From JAHEJA01 sp965656445 (lineage in GTDB: Bacteria > Pseudomonadota > Alphaproteobacteria > Rhodobacterales > Rhodobacteraceae), in assembly GCA_965656445.1 (NCBI GenBank), contig CBFHKO010000001.1, positions 496,001 to 560,000 on the forward strand: a DNA stretch of 64,000 bases. The letters are read 5' to 3'. Position 1 is the first letter of the stretch. The number at the start of each line of letters is the position of its first letter. Below are positions 9,113-18,401 of this stretch, piece after piece. The notes below the pieces were generated by a model. The model was not told the origin of the DNA. It ran no database searches and saw only the letters and a program-made list of their open reading frames with translations. Position numbers and translations under genes: made by a program.

Positions 9113-9796
9113 ATGCAAATCTTTGTAGGCCTTGGAAACCCCGGTGCGAAATACGCGCAAAACCGTCATAACATCGGCTTTATGGCGCTTGATCAGATTG
9201 CGTCGGATCATGGGTTTGGCCCTTGGAAGTCAAAGTTTCAAGCGCAGATCAGCGAAGGCCTCTTGGGACGGGAAAAAGTGATCCTGATCAAACCCCAGAC
9301 CTTTATGAATCTATCGGGGCAATCTGTTGGCGAGGCGATGCGGTTTTACAAACTTGCGTCCCAAGATATTGTTGTGTTCCATGATGAATTGGATTTGGCC
9401 CCCGGCAAATGCCGCGTCAAATCAGGCGGCGGACATGCGGGTCACAATGGATTGCGCTCTATTCATCAGCATATCGGCGAGGCCTATGATCGTGTCCGGC
9501 TCGGAATTGGACATCCCGGTCACAAGGACAAAGTTGCAAGCTATGTTCTTAATGACTTTGCCAAGGCAGAGCAAGGCTGGTTGGATGATTTGGTCCGGGG
9601 CCTCTCTGATGGGGCTGTGAAATTGGCGGATGGGGATAATGCAGGATTTATGAATGCCGTCGCCTTGCGCGTGAACCCAAATCCGCCCAAGACCAACCCA
9701 AAGCCCACTTCAACAAAGCAACCTGAACAAACACAAGAGCCCGCACCAGAGGCGCCTAAGTCAGCGATGCAACGGCTCTTGGACAAATTTAGCTAA
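9113..9796 (+). CDS. pth: Peptidyl-tRNA hydrolase
   Basis: Pth frees tRNA from peptidyl-tRNA dropped by ribosomes. The N-terminus FVGLGNPG carries the conserved Asn (N9), NRHNIGF carries catalytic His19, and FHDELDLAPG with GGGHAGHNGLRS forms the rest of the active site and substrate gate. The enzyme domain covers residues 1-185. A Pro/Thr/Lys-rich tail of about 40 residues ends in a short helical AMQRLLDKFS; such tails are common in Rhodobacterales. It follows rplY by 95 bases. Confidence 0.97.
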   Translation: MQIFVGLGNPGAKYAQNRHNIGFMALDQIASDHGFGPWKSKFQAQISEGLLGREKVILIKPQTFMNLSGQSVGEAMRFYKLASQDIVVFHDELDLAPGKCRVKSGGGHAGHNGLRSIHQHIGEAYDRVRLGIGHPGHKDKVASYVLNDFAKAEQGWLDDLVRGLSDGAVKLADGDNAGFMNAVALRVNPNPPKTNPKPTSTKQPEQTQEPAPEAPKSAMQRLLDKFS

Positions 9797-9986
9797 ATAA
9801 GAGTTTTTCTTTAATTTAATTCAGACAAAATTACGCTCATTTTCCCCTCACCAACGTATTAAATTTCAACCATACATAAAGCATTCGTCTAGATAATATA
9901 CCGATGGATATGTTTCCTTGCTGTCTTAACGCGAGTACACGCAAACCACGTTCAATGAAGTTCATAGTTTTACAATTGAGGCGTCT

Positions 9987-10367
9987 ATGCAAAAAGACCC
10001 ACCCGTAAATGTTTTTGGGGAGCCCATCGAACCCTGCTCTTACAGGCCCTTAACGGGATTTTTTCGTGACGGAGCCTGCAATACCTGTATCGAAGATACG
10101 GGTTCGCATACAGTTTGTGCGCTCATGACGGCTGAATTTTTGGCCTTTTCGAAATATCTAGGCAATGACCTCACGACGCCAAACCCGAATTCAATGTTTC
10201 CTGGATTAAAACCGGGGGATTCATGGTGCCTGTGCGCGGCGCGCTTCTTACAAGCCCATGACGAAGGATGCGCGCCTTTGGTCAATCTGGCGGCCACGCA
10301 TCAACGCGCCCTCTCCATCGTCCCGATTGAGATATTAGAGCTCTACGACATCACCAAACAGGGTTAA
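9987..10367 (+). CDS. DUF2237 family protein
   Basis: A 126-residue cytoplasmic protein matching the DUF2237 pattern: VNVFGEPIEPCSYRPLTGFFRDGAC at the start, five further cysteines, GDSWCLCAARF in the middle, and LEIL-type closing LYDITKQG. Function is unknown. Seven or more cysteines hint at metal or redox chemistry, but that is only inference. A 190-base AT-rich gap upstream probably carries its promoter. It converges with and overlaps the DUF2937 gene by 4 bases. Confidence 0.85.
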   Translation: MQKDPPVNVFGEPIEPCSYRPLTGFFRDGACNTCIEDTGSHTVCALMTAEFLAFSKYLGNDLTTPNPNSMFPGLKPGDSWCLCAARFLQAHDEGCAPLVNLAATHQRALSIVPIEILELYDITKQG

Positions 10368-10849
10368 GTTGGGGCACGGGCAGCGCGCCAAAAACGGCGC
10401 GCGGTTATTATTGACAGCATCGCCGCGGCAAATCCAGCCAAGGCAAAACTGATCCCTGCCAACGACAAGGGAACCGCAGGCACAAAAACGGCCCAAGCGC
10501 GGCGGGCAATGTCGCGATCCGTAAAGCGGGACAGCTGAAACACCCGTTGAAATTGATTGGCCGTTTCCAAGTGGAACAAATCAGAGCTCAGTTTTTCATA
10601 TCGATCAAAGCTGCGGATCATATCCGTACGACGACGCTCTAAAAACCCAGTCCCAACAAGTTGCTCCAAAGCTTGATCACGGCTCAATCCTTCGGCCTTA
10701 GCCGAGGCATCAAAGTCGCGCACAACAATAGCCAATTCGTCCACGGCCCCGCCTAGGCGTTGGATATATTGCTGTGAGAATTCAGGAAACTGGGAAAAGG
10801 CTGCCCCACAGCCAAGCGAAACGCAAAGAGAGGCAGCCCGCACAAACAT
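10364..10849 (-). CDS. DUF2937 family membrane protein
   Basis: A 161-residue protein with an N-terminal hydrophobic segment (residues ~3-20), a soluble helical middle beginning FPEFSQQYIQRLGGAVDEL, and a C-terminal hydrophobic segment (residues ~128-150), matching DUF2937. The middle probably lies in the periplasm between two membrane anchors. Function unknown. The start ATG overlaps the proS stop in TAATG, so the two genes are translationally coupled. Confidence 0.8.
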   Translation of the reverse strand: MFVRAASLCVSLGCGAAFSQFPEFSQQYIQRLGGAVDELAIVVRDFDASAKAEGLSRDQALEQLVGTGFLERRRTDMIRSFDRYEKLSSDLFHLETANQFQRVFQLSRFTDRDIARRAWAVFVPAVPLSLAGISFALAGFAAAMLSIITARRFWRAARAPT

Positions 10850-12186
10850 TAGAGGTTTGCGTAAATATTAGAAATCTTTTCAACGGCTTGCGTTGGTGTC
10901 ATTTCTTCGCTGTCACCAGTGCGGCGTGAGGTGACTTCGACCACGCCATTTTTCAAACCGCGTGGACCTACTGTGATCCGCCATGGCAAGCCGAGCAAAT
11001 CCATCGTCGCAAATTTGCCGCCTGCGCGTTCTTTACGATCATCATAAAGCGGATCTAGACCAAGTGCCGTCAAGCTTTTGTAGAGCGCCTCACAGGCGGC
11101 ATCGGCCTCTTCGTCGCCTTGTTTCAGGTTCACAATTCCACAATGGAACGGTGTGACACCTTCAGGCCAGATGATGCCATTGTCGTCATGATTGGCTTCA
11201 ATCAACGCCCCCAACAGACGGCTCACACCGATGCCATGGCTTCCCATATGAACAGGAGTGCGCTCGCCGCTCTCGTTGACCACTGTGGCCCCCAAAGGGT
11301 CGGAATACTGGGTGCCGAAATAGAAAATCTGACCCACTTCGATGCCGCGTGCAATGCGACGACGCTCTTCTGGGACTTGATCGAATAGATCAGGTTCATG
11401 GGTTTCATCCGTGCGCGCGTAGAGCGATGTGAATTCTTCCATCACGCTTTGACATTGCGCGACATCATCATAATCAATCTCGCGTTTGCCAAGCTGAATA
11501 TCGGTGACTTTGCTATCATAGAACACCTCAGATTCACCGGTTTCAGCAAGCACCAAGAATTCATGTGTATAGTCGCCGCCGATGGGACCACTATCCGCGC
11601 GCATCGGAATAGCCTGAAGCCCCATGCGTTCATAGGTGCGCAGGTAGCTCACCAAGTGGCGGTTATAGGCATGCAGCGCGTCTTCTTTAGTTAAATCAAA
11701 GTTATAGCCATCCTTCATCAAGAATTCCCGACCCCGCATCACCCCAAAGCGTGGGCGAATTTCATCTCGGAATTTCCACTGGATTTGATAGAGCGTCATG
11801 GGCAGGTCTTTGTAGCTATTCACGTGGCTGCGGAATACATCCGTGAACATTTCCTCAGCCGTGGGCGAAAACAGCATGTCGCGATCGTGACGATCCTTCA
11901 TGCGCAGCATTTCTTCGCCGTAGCCATCATAACGACCGCTTTCGCGCCACAAATCCGCGGATTGCAAGGTCGGCATCAACATTGCGATGTGACCCGCGCG
12001 GGCCTGTTCCTCATGCACGATATTCTCAAGCTTGCGCAGCATTTTAAACCCAAGCGGCAGCCAAGAATAAATCCCCGCGCTTGACTGTTTGATCATACCA
12101 GCGCGTAGCATCAGGCGATGCGAGACGATTTGGGCTTCGGTGGGGTTCTCTTTGAGAACGGGTACAAAATAGCGGGACAGGCGCAT
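10849..12186 (-). CDS. proS: Prolyl-tRNA synthetase, short alphaproteobacterial form
   Basis: Class II synthetase that charges tRNA-Pro. At 445 residues it lacks the editing insertion of the ~570-residue E. coli enzyme, as is normal in alphaproteobacteria. Motif 2 region is seen in [23 protein letters not shown], motif 3 in [14 protein letters not shown], and the C-terminal anticodon-binding domain in [18 protein letters not shown] 12186 gives the usual N-terminus [13 protein letters not shown] and is preceded by AAAGAGGT at a good distance; the frame runs 10 codons further upstream. Confidence 0.97.
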   Translation of the reverse strand: MRLSRYFVPVLKENPTEAQIVSHRLMLRAGMIKQSSAGIYSWLPLGFKMLRKLENIVHEEQARAGHIAMLMPTLQSADLWRESGRYDGYGEEMLRMKDRHDRDMLFSPTAEEMFTDVFRSHVNSYKDLPMTLYQIQWKFRDEIRPRFGVMRGREFLMKDGYNFDLTKEDALHAYNRHLVSYLRTYERMGLQAIPMRADSGPIGGDYTHEFLVLAETGESEVFYDSKVTDIQLGKREIDYDDVAQCQSVMEEFTSLYARTDETHEPDLFDQVPEERRRIARGIEVGQIFYFGTQYSDPLGATVVNESGERTPVHMGSHGIGVSRLLGALIEANHDDNGIIWPEGVTPFHCGIVNLKQGDEEADAACEALYKSLTALGLDPLYDDRKERAGGKFATMDLLGLPWRITVGPRGLKNGVVEVTSRRTGDSEEMTPTQAVEKISNIYANL

Positions 12187-12328
12187 TGGGCGGACCTCTT
12201 TCATGTCATGTTTCACACGGGTTTAGCGAGTGAAAAGCCGCGTTACAAGCTAATCCTTGTTGTTTTCCACTTGAAACAGCGGGCCGTTTACCCGATGTGT
12301 AGAGCACGACAGAGATGAGGGTAAATTG

Positions 12329-13396
12329 ATGGCGCTTCCTGTAAGAGAACAAGCAAAATATTGGGGTGTGGCCACTCTTATTGCGGCAGTGTTGCTCTGG
12401 TACTTAGGGGATGTCTTATTGCCGTTTGTTGTTGGCGGCGCGATTGCCTATTTCCTTGATCCCGTTGCAGACCGATTAGAAGCTATGGGATTGTCGCGTG
12501 TCATGGCAACGGCGCTCATTGCCATTGCCGCCTTGTTAATTTTCGTCATCATGGTCTTGTTGATCTTGCCGACCTTGGTCCAGCAATCAATCAACCTCTT
12601 TAATATTGCGCCTCAATTATTCCGCGACCTTCAGGCGTTTTTGTCAGAAAACTTCCCGTCTCTTCAGGATGAAAATTCCGCCGTCAGCACAGCCTTAACC
12701 TCGATCGGCGCAACGATCCAAGAACGCGGTGGCGCACTCTTGGCCAAGGTCCTCTCCTCGGCCGCCTCATTGCTCGGCATTTTGACCTTTCTTGTGATTA
12801 CGCCTGTTGTCTCGATTTACTTGCTTTTGGATTGGGACAATATGATTGCCAAAGTAAACAGCATGATCCCCCGCGATCACGCCCCTGTCATTCGCCATCT
12901 CGCCTCGCAAGTTGATGATACACTGTCCGCCTTTGTGCGTGGAATGGGCTCGGTCTGTTTGATTTTGGGGGGCTATTACGCCACCGCGCTCATGCTAGTC
13001 GGGCTTGATTTTGGGCTGGTTGTTGGGGCCTTCGCAGGCTTGATCACCTTTATTCCTTATGTTGGCTCTCTGGTGGGCGGCGCCCTTGCGATTGGGTTGG
13101 GCTTGTTCCAATTCTGGGGCGATTGGCTCAGCGTCGGTTTGATTGCCGGTATCTTTTTCACAGGCCAGATCATCGAGGGAAATTATTTGACACCCAAGTT
13201 GGTGGGGGGCTCTGTTGGATTGCATCCTGTGTGGTTGCTCTTGGCCCTCTCCGTCTTTGGAACCTTGTTTGGATTTATCGGAATGTTGATTGCGGTCCCT
13301 GTTGCCGCAAGCATTGGTGTGTTTGTGCGCTTTGCCTCGTCTCACTACCTCAATAGCCGCCTCTATCAGGGCATCTCTGGTCAAGACGCCGACTAA
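12329..13396 (+). CDS. AI-2E/PerM family transporter
   Basis: A 355-residue inner-membrane protein with about 7-8 hydrophobic segments. The family signature is visible at the start (LLWYLGDVLLPFVVGGAIAY) and in the second half (IEGNYLTPKLVGGSVGLHP followed by LLALSVFG). The family includes exporters of autoinducer-2 and sodium/proton antiporters; the substrate here is unknown. A GAGG sits 8 bases before ATG 12329. Its stop overlaps the hdaA start (TAATG), an arrangement common in Rhodobacterales. Confidence 0.9.
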   Translation: MALPVREQAKYWGVATLIAAVLLWYLGDVLLPFVVGGAIAYFLDPVADRLEAMGLSRVMATALIAIAALLIFVIMVLLILPTLVQQSINLFNIAPQLFRDLQAFLSENFPSLQDENSAVSTALTSIGATIQERGGALLAKVLSSAASLLGILTFLVITPVVSIYLLLDWDNMIAKVNSMIPRDHAPVIRHLASQVDDTLSAFVRGMGSVCLILGGYYATALMLVGLDFGLVVGAFAGLITFIPYVGSLVGGALAIGLGLFQFWGDWLSVGLIAGIFFTGQIIEGNYLTPKLVGGSVGLHPVWLLLALSVFGTLFGFIGMLIAVPVAASIGVFVRFASSHYLNSRLYQGISGQDAD

Positions 13397-14073
13397 TGGC
13401 CGAGCAGCTCGCATTTGACCTTCCCATCCGAACGGCCTTGGGGCGGGGTGATTTCTTTGTGTCCAAATCAAACGCGCTTGCTCTTGCGTTGATCGAGGAC
13501 TGGGAAAATTGGCCCTCTCGCAAGCATATCCTCTGTGGACCCACTGGATCAGGCAAAACGCACCTCACCTATGTCTGGGCCGAGCAATCAGGCGCGCAGA
13601 TCATAGCAGCCAGGGATTTGACGCCGGACATGGTGCCAGACTTGATAACGGGGCCAATCGCTGTCGAAGACGTCCATGAGGTAGCCGGTCAACCTGATCA
13701 CGAAACAGCGCTCTTCCATTTGCACAACTTGGCTGCCTCCGAAGGACATGCCGTGCTTTTCACTGGACGCAATACACCAGCCTCTTGGGGACTTGAGCTG
13801 AAGGATCTCTTGTCGCGTATTCAAGGGGCGCGCCTTGCCACGCTTGAGTATCCTGACGATGCCTTATTTTTCGCGCTCTTGGCCAAACTCTTTGCAGATC
13901 GCCAGATATTTCCAACGCCAGATGTGTTGCAATATCTTGTCACACGTTTGGAGCGGAGCTTTGCAACAGTCCAAGACACAGTCGCCCTTTTGGATAAAAC
14001 AGCGCTCGCGCAAAAGCGTGCCTTAACGCGCAGTTTTGTCGCACAGGTCCTCTCAAAGACTGATGTGGATTGA
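13396..14073 (+). CDS. hdaA: DnaA-related regulator HdaA (regulatory inactivation of DnaA)
   Basis: A 225-residue AAA+ protein resembling the central domain of DnaA. The N-terminal QLAFDLP (residues 4-10) is a beta-clamp-binding motif, and GPTGSGKT (48-55) is the Walker A loop. The family couples a loaded sliding clamp to ATP hydrolysis by DnaA and so prevents re-initiation. The Walker B acid pair appears as IAVEDVHE. It lacks the DnaA DNA-binding domain, as expected. It overlaps perM by 1 base, so the two are translationally coupled. Confidence 0.9.
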   Translation: MAEQLAFDLPIRTALGRGDFFVSKSNALALALIEDWENWPSRKHILCGPTGSGKTHLTYVWAEQSGAQIIAARDLTPDMVPDLITGPIAVEDVHEVAGQPDHETALFHLHNLAASEGHAVLFTGRNTPASWGLELKDLLSRIQGARLATLEYPDDALFFALLAKLFADRQIFPTPDVLQYLVTRLERSFATVQDTVALLDKTALAQKRALTRSFVAQVLSKTDVD

Positions 14074-14128
14074 CCAATAGGTTAACCAAGCTTTACCCTT
14101 ATACAGATTCGATATGAAAGGATCAGAT

Positions 14129-15661
14129 GTGAACCTGACCCCTCCTCATAAACATGCACAATGGGATCCTTTTGCCCAACCGCTGTTTGACGATCCCTCT
14201 ATTCGCCACCTGAGCAAAGTCGCCGTTGTTGACATTGGGTCCAACTCGGTTCGCCTTGTGGTCTTTGATGGGGCTGCTCGATCCCCTGCTTATTTCTATA
14301 ATGAAAAGGTCATGTGTGGGCTTGGTCGGGGTTTGATGAATACAGGTGTTTTACACCCCGAAGGACGGGACCGCGCATTGTCCTCGATGATTAGGTTCCG
14401 CAAGCTCGCCACCGCCATGGGCATTCCGTCAATGACGGCTGTTGCCACTGCGGCGGTGCGGGATGCACAGGATGGTCCCGAGTTTTGCCAGGACGTTCTG
14501 GATCAAACAGGTGTGAAAATTCACATCATTGACGGTCTCGAAGAAGCGCGCCTGTCGGCCCAAGGTGTGTTGCTAGGCTGGCCCGAGGCAGATGGCATCA
14601 TGTGTGACATCGGCGGCTCGTCCATGGAATTAGCCAAGATTACAGATCGCACCATTGGCAAACGGGCCACGTCTGATTTGGGCCCTCTCAAGCTCGCTGA
14701 TATGAAGGGGGGCAAAGAAGGACGCCGCAAGTTCATCAAGTCCACGATTGAGGCCATGGCGCAAGATATAGGCACCGATCAAGATCAAATGTATCTGGTT
14801 GGCGGCTCTTGGCGGGCCTTTGCACGTGTTGATATACATCGGCGCGATTATCCCCTGAAAGTCTTGCATGAATATGAAATGTCTCCAAGGGACATACGAG
14901 AGACCATCACCTTTATCGAGCAAAGCGACCTAGACGAGCTGCGCCAGCTCTGTGGCATATCCTCTGCCCGTATGAATTTGCTGCCTCTCGCAAGCGAAGT
15001 TCTCAAGCGTTTATTGAAGACCTTTAAACCCCTAAGCGTTGCGATTTCGAGTTTTGGTATTCGTGAAGGTATGCTCTACGAACAGATGCCCCAAAAACTC
15101 AGAGATCGGGACCCTTTGATCGAGTCAAGCAAGTTTTCCGAAAAGAAAGACGCGCGCATTCCTGGGTTTGGGAAAGATCTGTTTTTTTTCGTAAGCCCTC
15201 TGTTTCCAAATGCGGATTACAAATTTTTGCGTCTGGTGCGGGCGGCCTGTCATTTGCATGACGTCAGTTGGCGCGCCCATCCCGATTACAGAGCAGAGAG
15301 TTGTTTTGACAGTATAACGCGCTCTAATTTGGGCGGATTGAACCACGAAGAGCGGGTTTTCTTGGGGCTGTCTTTGCTGCATCGATATCGCGGACAAAGA
15401 GGCGAAGAGCGGCTTCAAGAGGTGCTTGGATTGCTAACAGATCGCCAGTTACGGCAAGCCGAGGTCTTGGGCGCGGCGATGCGTTTGGGGGCGATGCTTT
15501 GGGACAAGAATGCGTCTCTTGACTGGAACAAACAACGCCGTGTTCTGGCGCTCTTGCTGCCGAAGGCCTCCCAAGATTTATTCGGCGAAGTCGCAAATGC
15601 GCGGCTCAATTCTTTGGGAACCGTTCTGGGCGCGAAACGCATCAAGGTAACCTATACCTAA
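14129..15661 (+). CDS. ppx: Ppx/GppA family exopolyphosphatase
   Basis: An actin-fold phosphatase that hydrolyses polyphosphate or pppGpp. VVDIGSNSVRLVVFDG is the first phosphate loop, VATAAVRDA the adjacent conserved segment, DIGGSSMELA the second phosphate loop, and the C-terminal half contains the helical HD-like region (CHLHDVSW). The open frame starts at ATG 14114, but AAAGGA at 14117-14122 lies 6 bases before GTG 14129 and nothing precedes the ATG, so I prefer GTG; the difference is 5 residues. It lies 55 bases after hdaA. In many relatives, as I recall, a polyphosphate kinase gene separates these two; here it is absent. Confidence 0.9.
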   Translation: MNLTPPHKHAQWDPFAQPLFDDPSIRHLSKVAVVDIGSNSVRLVVFDGAARSPAYFYNEKVMCGLGRGLMNTGVLHPEGRDRALSSMIRFRKLATAMGIPSMTAVATAAVRDAQDGPEFCQDVLDQTGVKIHIIDGLEEARLSAQGVLLGWPEADGIMCDIGGSSMELAKITDRTIGKRATSDLGPLKLADMKGGKEGRRKFIKSTIEAMAQDIGTDQDQMYLVGGSWRAFARVDIHRRDYPLKVLHEYEMSPRDIRETITFIEQSDLDELRQLCGISSARMNLLPLASEVLKRLLKTFKPLSVAISSFGIREGMLYEQMPQKLRDRDPLIESSKFSEKKDARIPGFGKDLFFFVSPLFPNADYKFLRLVRAACHLHDVSWRAHPDYRAESCFDSITRSNLGGLNHEERVFLGLSLLHRYRGQRGEERLQEVLGLLTDRQLRQAEVLGAAMRLGAMLWDKNASLDWNKQRRVLALLLPKASQDLFGEVANARLNSLGTVLGAKRIKVTYT

Positions 15662-15668
15662 AAGAAAA

Positions 15669-15696
15669 ACCCGCTCTGATCTGAGCGGGTTTTTTG
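15669..15696. terminator. Bidirectional terminator between ppx and the RTX gene
   Basis: A 9-bp stem AACCCGCTC/GAGCGGGTT with a 6-base loop has T-runs on both strands, so it can end the plus-strand ppx and the convergent minus-strand RTX gene. Confidence 0.88.
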
Positions 15697-15736
15697 TTAT
15701 TGAAGGATGGTCAACTATACAGTTTGGCCCAAACGA

Positions 15737-17221
15737 TTATGCAGTAACAACCGCTTCCGCCGCATCAGTTTCCGTCGTTGTCGTATCGGTTGTTTCAGTT
15801 TCTGTATCAGCTGTGTCAGTTTCTGCTGTCGTCGTATCCGTCGTCTCAGTCTCTGTCGTCGCCGTATCCGTCGTGTCAGTTTCTGTCGTCGCCGTATCCG
15901 TCGTGCCAGTCTCTGTCGTCGCCGTGTCCGTCGTGCCAGTCTCTGTCGTCGCCGTATCCGTCGTGCCAGTCTCTGTCGTCGCCGTGTCCGTCGTGCCAGT
16001 CTCTGTCGTCGCCGTGTCCGTCGTGTCAGTCTCTGTCGTCGCCGTATCCGCCGTGTCAGTTTCTGTCGTCGCCGTATCCGTCGTGTCAGTTTCTGTCGTC
16101 GCCGTATCCGTCGTGTCAGTTTCTGTCGTCGCCGTGTCCGCCGTGTCAGTTTCTGTCGTCGCCGTATCCGTCGTGTCAGTCTCTGTCGTCGCCGTATCGG
16201 TAGACGTGCTACCTAAGATAGTGACTTGATCCAAGGTCAAAACATCCGCTGCGTTAGTGAACGTGCCGATTGGTTGCCCATCCGCATTCAAGATCGCATC
16301 TTTGCCAGACACTTCGATTGTCAAAACAGGTGCATCAGTTCCTTCGGGAACGTAAACTTGAACTTTATCCCCTTCTGAGAAATCGACAACAGTTGCCTGC
16401 TGATCTGGGACCGTTTCGGTTAGGATGAATGTGTCATCGCCCATACCACCCTTTGCCACATCAGTCGCACCAATATAAAGCACATCGTCACCTTCACCAG
16501 CATACAAGGTGTCCGATCCATCAGCCTCCGCTACATTCAACGGTGACAAGTTATCGAAGAACCCAGTCCCAAGCAGCTCTTCTTCGGTCGCGTCAGATGG
16601 CAAAGCATTGTTCGCTTTCGCGATGGCTGCTAAGTACTCTGCTGTTGTGTCAATGTAACCCTCTTGTGACGCATCTGGCGTTAGTTCGATGAAGGCTCCG
16701 CTTAGTGTGTCATTGCCTTTACCACCGGAAATTTCGTCACTTCCACCGCCACCATAAATGACGTCTTTCCCAATATTGCCCTGAATATTATCATCACCAT
16801 TGTTACCAACGATTACATCATCTCCGTATCCACCAGTGATGGTATCTTCACCGTCACCACCGCCGAGATAATCAGCAAAGACTTCGCCGTTTATCTCATC
16901 GTCGCCCCAGTTACCTTCGATCATGTCTTGACCAACGCCGCCGTTGAGAACATCTTTCCCAATACCGCCATAAATCGTATCTGAGCCAACGCCGCCGGAA
17001 ACGGTGTCATTTCCTCTAAATGTTTTGATCAGATCGTCTTGATTGGTGCCTGTAACGTCATTCGCCGCAGGGCCCATCGAGATTTCGTTCACTTCGTCTT
17101 CAACGGGTGTGTCCGTTCCGTTGTCGGCACCGTCGCTCGTGTCCGTTTCGTCAAAAACGCCTGCTACTTCCATTACGCCCCATCCAAGTAGGATCGGCAA
17201 AATCACCGCAATTGCAATCAT
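15737..17221 (-). CDS. Membrane-anchored RTX (calcium-binding) protein with a Thr/Asp/Glu tandem-repeat tail
   Basis: A 494-residue secreted or surface protein. Residues 1-22 form a hydrophobic anchor or uncleaved signal (MIAIAVILPILLGWG). Residues ~57-177 hold about a dozen RTX nonapeptides of the GGxGxDxxx type, which bind calcium in a parallel beta-roll. A non-repetitive domain covers ~180-335. Residues ~340-470 are 13 copies of a 10-residue unit DTATTETDTT with small changes. The open frame extends 26 codons upstream, but ATG 17221 is preceded by TTGGAG and begins directly with the hydrophobic segment. Typical type I secreted RTX proteins lack an N-terminal anchor, so the route to the surface is unclear; no type I secretion genes are nearby. 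The tail is very acidic and hydroxyl-rich, resembling a stalk. Function unknown. Confidence 0.85.
   Translation of the reverse strand: MIAIAVILPILLGWGVMEVAGVFDETDTSDGADNGTDTPVEDEVNEISMGPAANDVTGTNQDDLIKTFRGNDTVSGGVGSDTIYGGIGKDVLNGGVGQDMIEGNWGDDEINGEVFADYLGGGDGEDTITGGYGDDVIVGNNGDDNIQGNIGKDVIYGGGGSDEISGGKGNDTLSGAFIELTPDASQEGYIDTTAEYLAAIAKANNALPSDATEEELLGTGFFDNLSPLNVAEADGSDTLYAGEGDDVLYIGATDVAKGGMGDDTFILTETVPDQQATVVDFSEGDKVQVYVPEGTDAPVLTIEVSGKDAILNADGQPIGTFTNAADVLTLDQVTILGSTSTDTATTETDTTDTATTETDTADTATTETDTTDTATTETDTTDTATTETDTADTATTETDTTDTATTETGTTDTATTETGTTDTATTETGTTDTATTETGTTDTATTETDTTDTATTETETTDTTTAETDTADTETETTDTTTTETDAAEAVVTA
15811..16200 (-). repeat. Tandem array of thirteen 30-bp units inside the RTX gene
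   Basis: Thirteen contiguous 30-bp units, without spacers, encode the 10-residue repeats. Units differ at a few positions, chiefly GTGTCAGT/GTGCCAGT, which changes Asp to Gly, and GTATCC/GTGTCC, which is silent. Four consecutive units share the Gly variant, a sign of recent block duplication. Because 30 is divisible by three, copy-number change keeps the reading frame. Confidence 0.95.
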
Positions 17222-17394
17222 AACCCAGTTCTCCAAATATACTTTCGTACAGTTAAATACACTTTTGTATGGATGGTCAAATTTGTTAAAGTTTTCCACA
17301 AATTAGTGAACAATTCTCGGCGTTTTGTTAGGGTTGTTTCCAAATGGGCACCAATAAACCAAGTTTTCAATTTTCTCAGATCAATCGATTCGCC

Positions 17395-18399
17395 TTAAAG
17401 TGGCGTCTCACCCAACTGCAGCAGAACAGGAAAATGATCCGAGGCGAGGCGTAAATTTTCGCTCAAATCAGGGATATCAATGTCTTGGCTCATTGCGTCA
17501 GGATGCAGAATTGTCCATTTCGGGTTCCGCTCCAACATAGCTGGCGACACCAAAATATAATCGAGCAATGCGTCTAAATACTGGTTCTTTTCCCGTTTGA
17601 AAAATCGCGCTGTTGAGATGAATTTTGTTTTGCTCTTGGCGATACTTGGATCAAACAGGCGTGCATCGGACCCAACAGGCCCCATCAGGATGTCGACCGA
17701 TGACTGCCCTACGAACGCCTCATATACATACTGTCCTGGACCATCATTCACATCTCCGAGGATAATCAGATCCTCACCGCCCGCCAAAACCTGATCAGCG
17801 CGCCGGCGTAGCCAAATCGCCTGTGCAATTTGTTTGCGTCTGTTTTGCAATGCAATACGCACTTCTTCGCTTATGTCGCTAGCCCCATGCGGTGCCTTGC
17901 TTTTCATATGCGTGCCAATCAGGCGAAACGGTGTTCCCGTTACGGGCGAGACGACCAATTCAAGCGGGGGTTTAGAAAAGGTAAAGCGCTCTTCGCCCTC
18001 CCCCCCCTCAAACTCAATCATGATGTCCTGATCAAATTGTGGCGCTGTCTCAGAGGCCATTGGCGCATGACGCACGGATATTTTGCGCGGATCATAGAGC
18101 AGCGCAATCTCTTGGCGCGTATCGTTTGGAAATCCGATACAGGCTTTACTGGTTCTCAGCCCATAATGATCGGCAAAATGCTCTAACGCTTTGACAGTGC
18201 TCCGGTGTTTACTGTGATCGGGCGCCTCAACCACCAATACCGCATCCGCATCCATAGCACGAAACACCGCGCCGAGTGCATCGGATTGCTGACGTGTTGT
18301 CACATTATACCGCGCAGACCATTTATCATCCAAAAAGAGACGATCGTTATTATCGAAAAGGTCGTTAAACCACTCAACGTTATAGGTCGCGATCCGCAT
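17395..18399 (-). CDS. Endonuclease/exonuclease/phosphatase (EEP) family protein
   Basis: A 334-residue enzyme of the DNase I-like fold. Catalytic motifs are in order: TYNVEWF at the start, VVEAPDHS with the metal-binding acid, GTHMKSK, ILGDVNDGP, a LLDYILVSP segment, and the closing SDHFPVLLQL containing the conserved Asp-His pair. No signal peptide is seen. The substrate (DNA, sugar phosphate or phosphoinositide-like) cannot be told. It is the last of four minus-strand genes and lies 2 bases after the TerB/J-domain gene, so it is probably co-transcribed. Confidence 0.85.
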   Translation of the reverse strand: MRIATYNVEWFNDLFDNNDRLFLDDKWSARYNVTTRQQSDALGAVFRAMDADAVLVVEAPDHSKHRSTVKALEHFADHYGLRTSKACIGFPNDTRQEIALLYDPRKISVRHAPMASETAPQFDQDIMIEFEGGEGEERFTFSKPPLELVVSPVTGTPFRLIGTHMKSKAPHGASDISEEVRIALQNRRKQIAQAIWLRRRADQVLAGGEDLIILGDVNDGPGQYVYEAFVGQSSVDILMGPVGSDARLFDPSIAKSKTKFISTARFFKREKNQYLDALLDYILVSPAMLERNPKWTILHPDAMSQDIDIPDLSENLRLASDHFPVLLQLGETPL

Positions 18400-18401
18400 C
18401 C

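Noticed and set aside
15811..16200. Repeat array as a CRISPR
   Set aside because: The units are contiguous, without spacers, and encode protein repeats.
15707..16229. Three long plus-strand open frames, one Arg/Ser/Cys-rich, over the repeat array
   Set aside because: A 30-bp repeat unit keeps all frames open. The minus strand carries the full RTX protein with start site and signal, so these are antisense shadows.
17241..17250. Shared 10-mer ACTTTCGTAC before the RTX gene and again at 47436-47445
   Set aside because: Two copies of a 10-mer in 64 kb can occur by chance, and distances to the genes differ. Not enough for a regulon.
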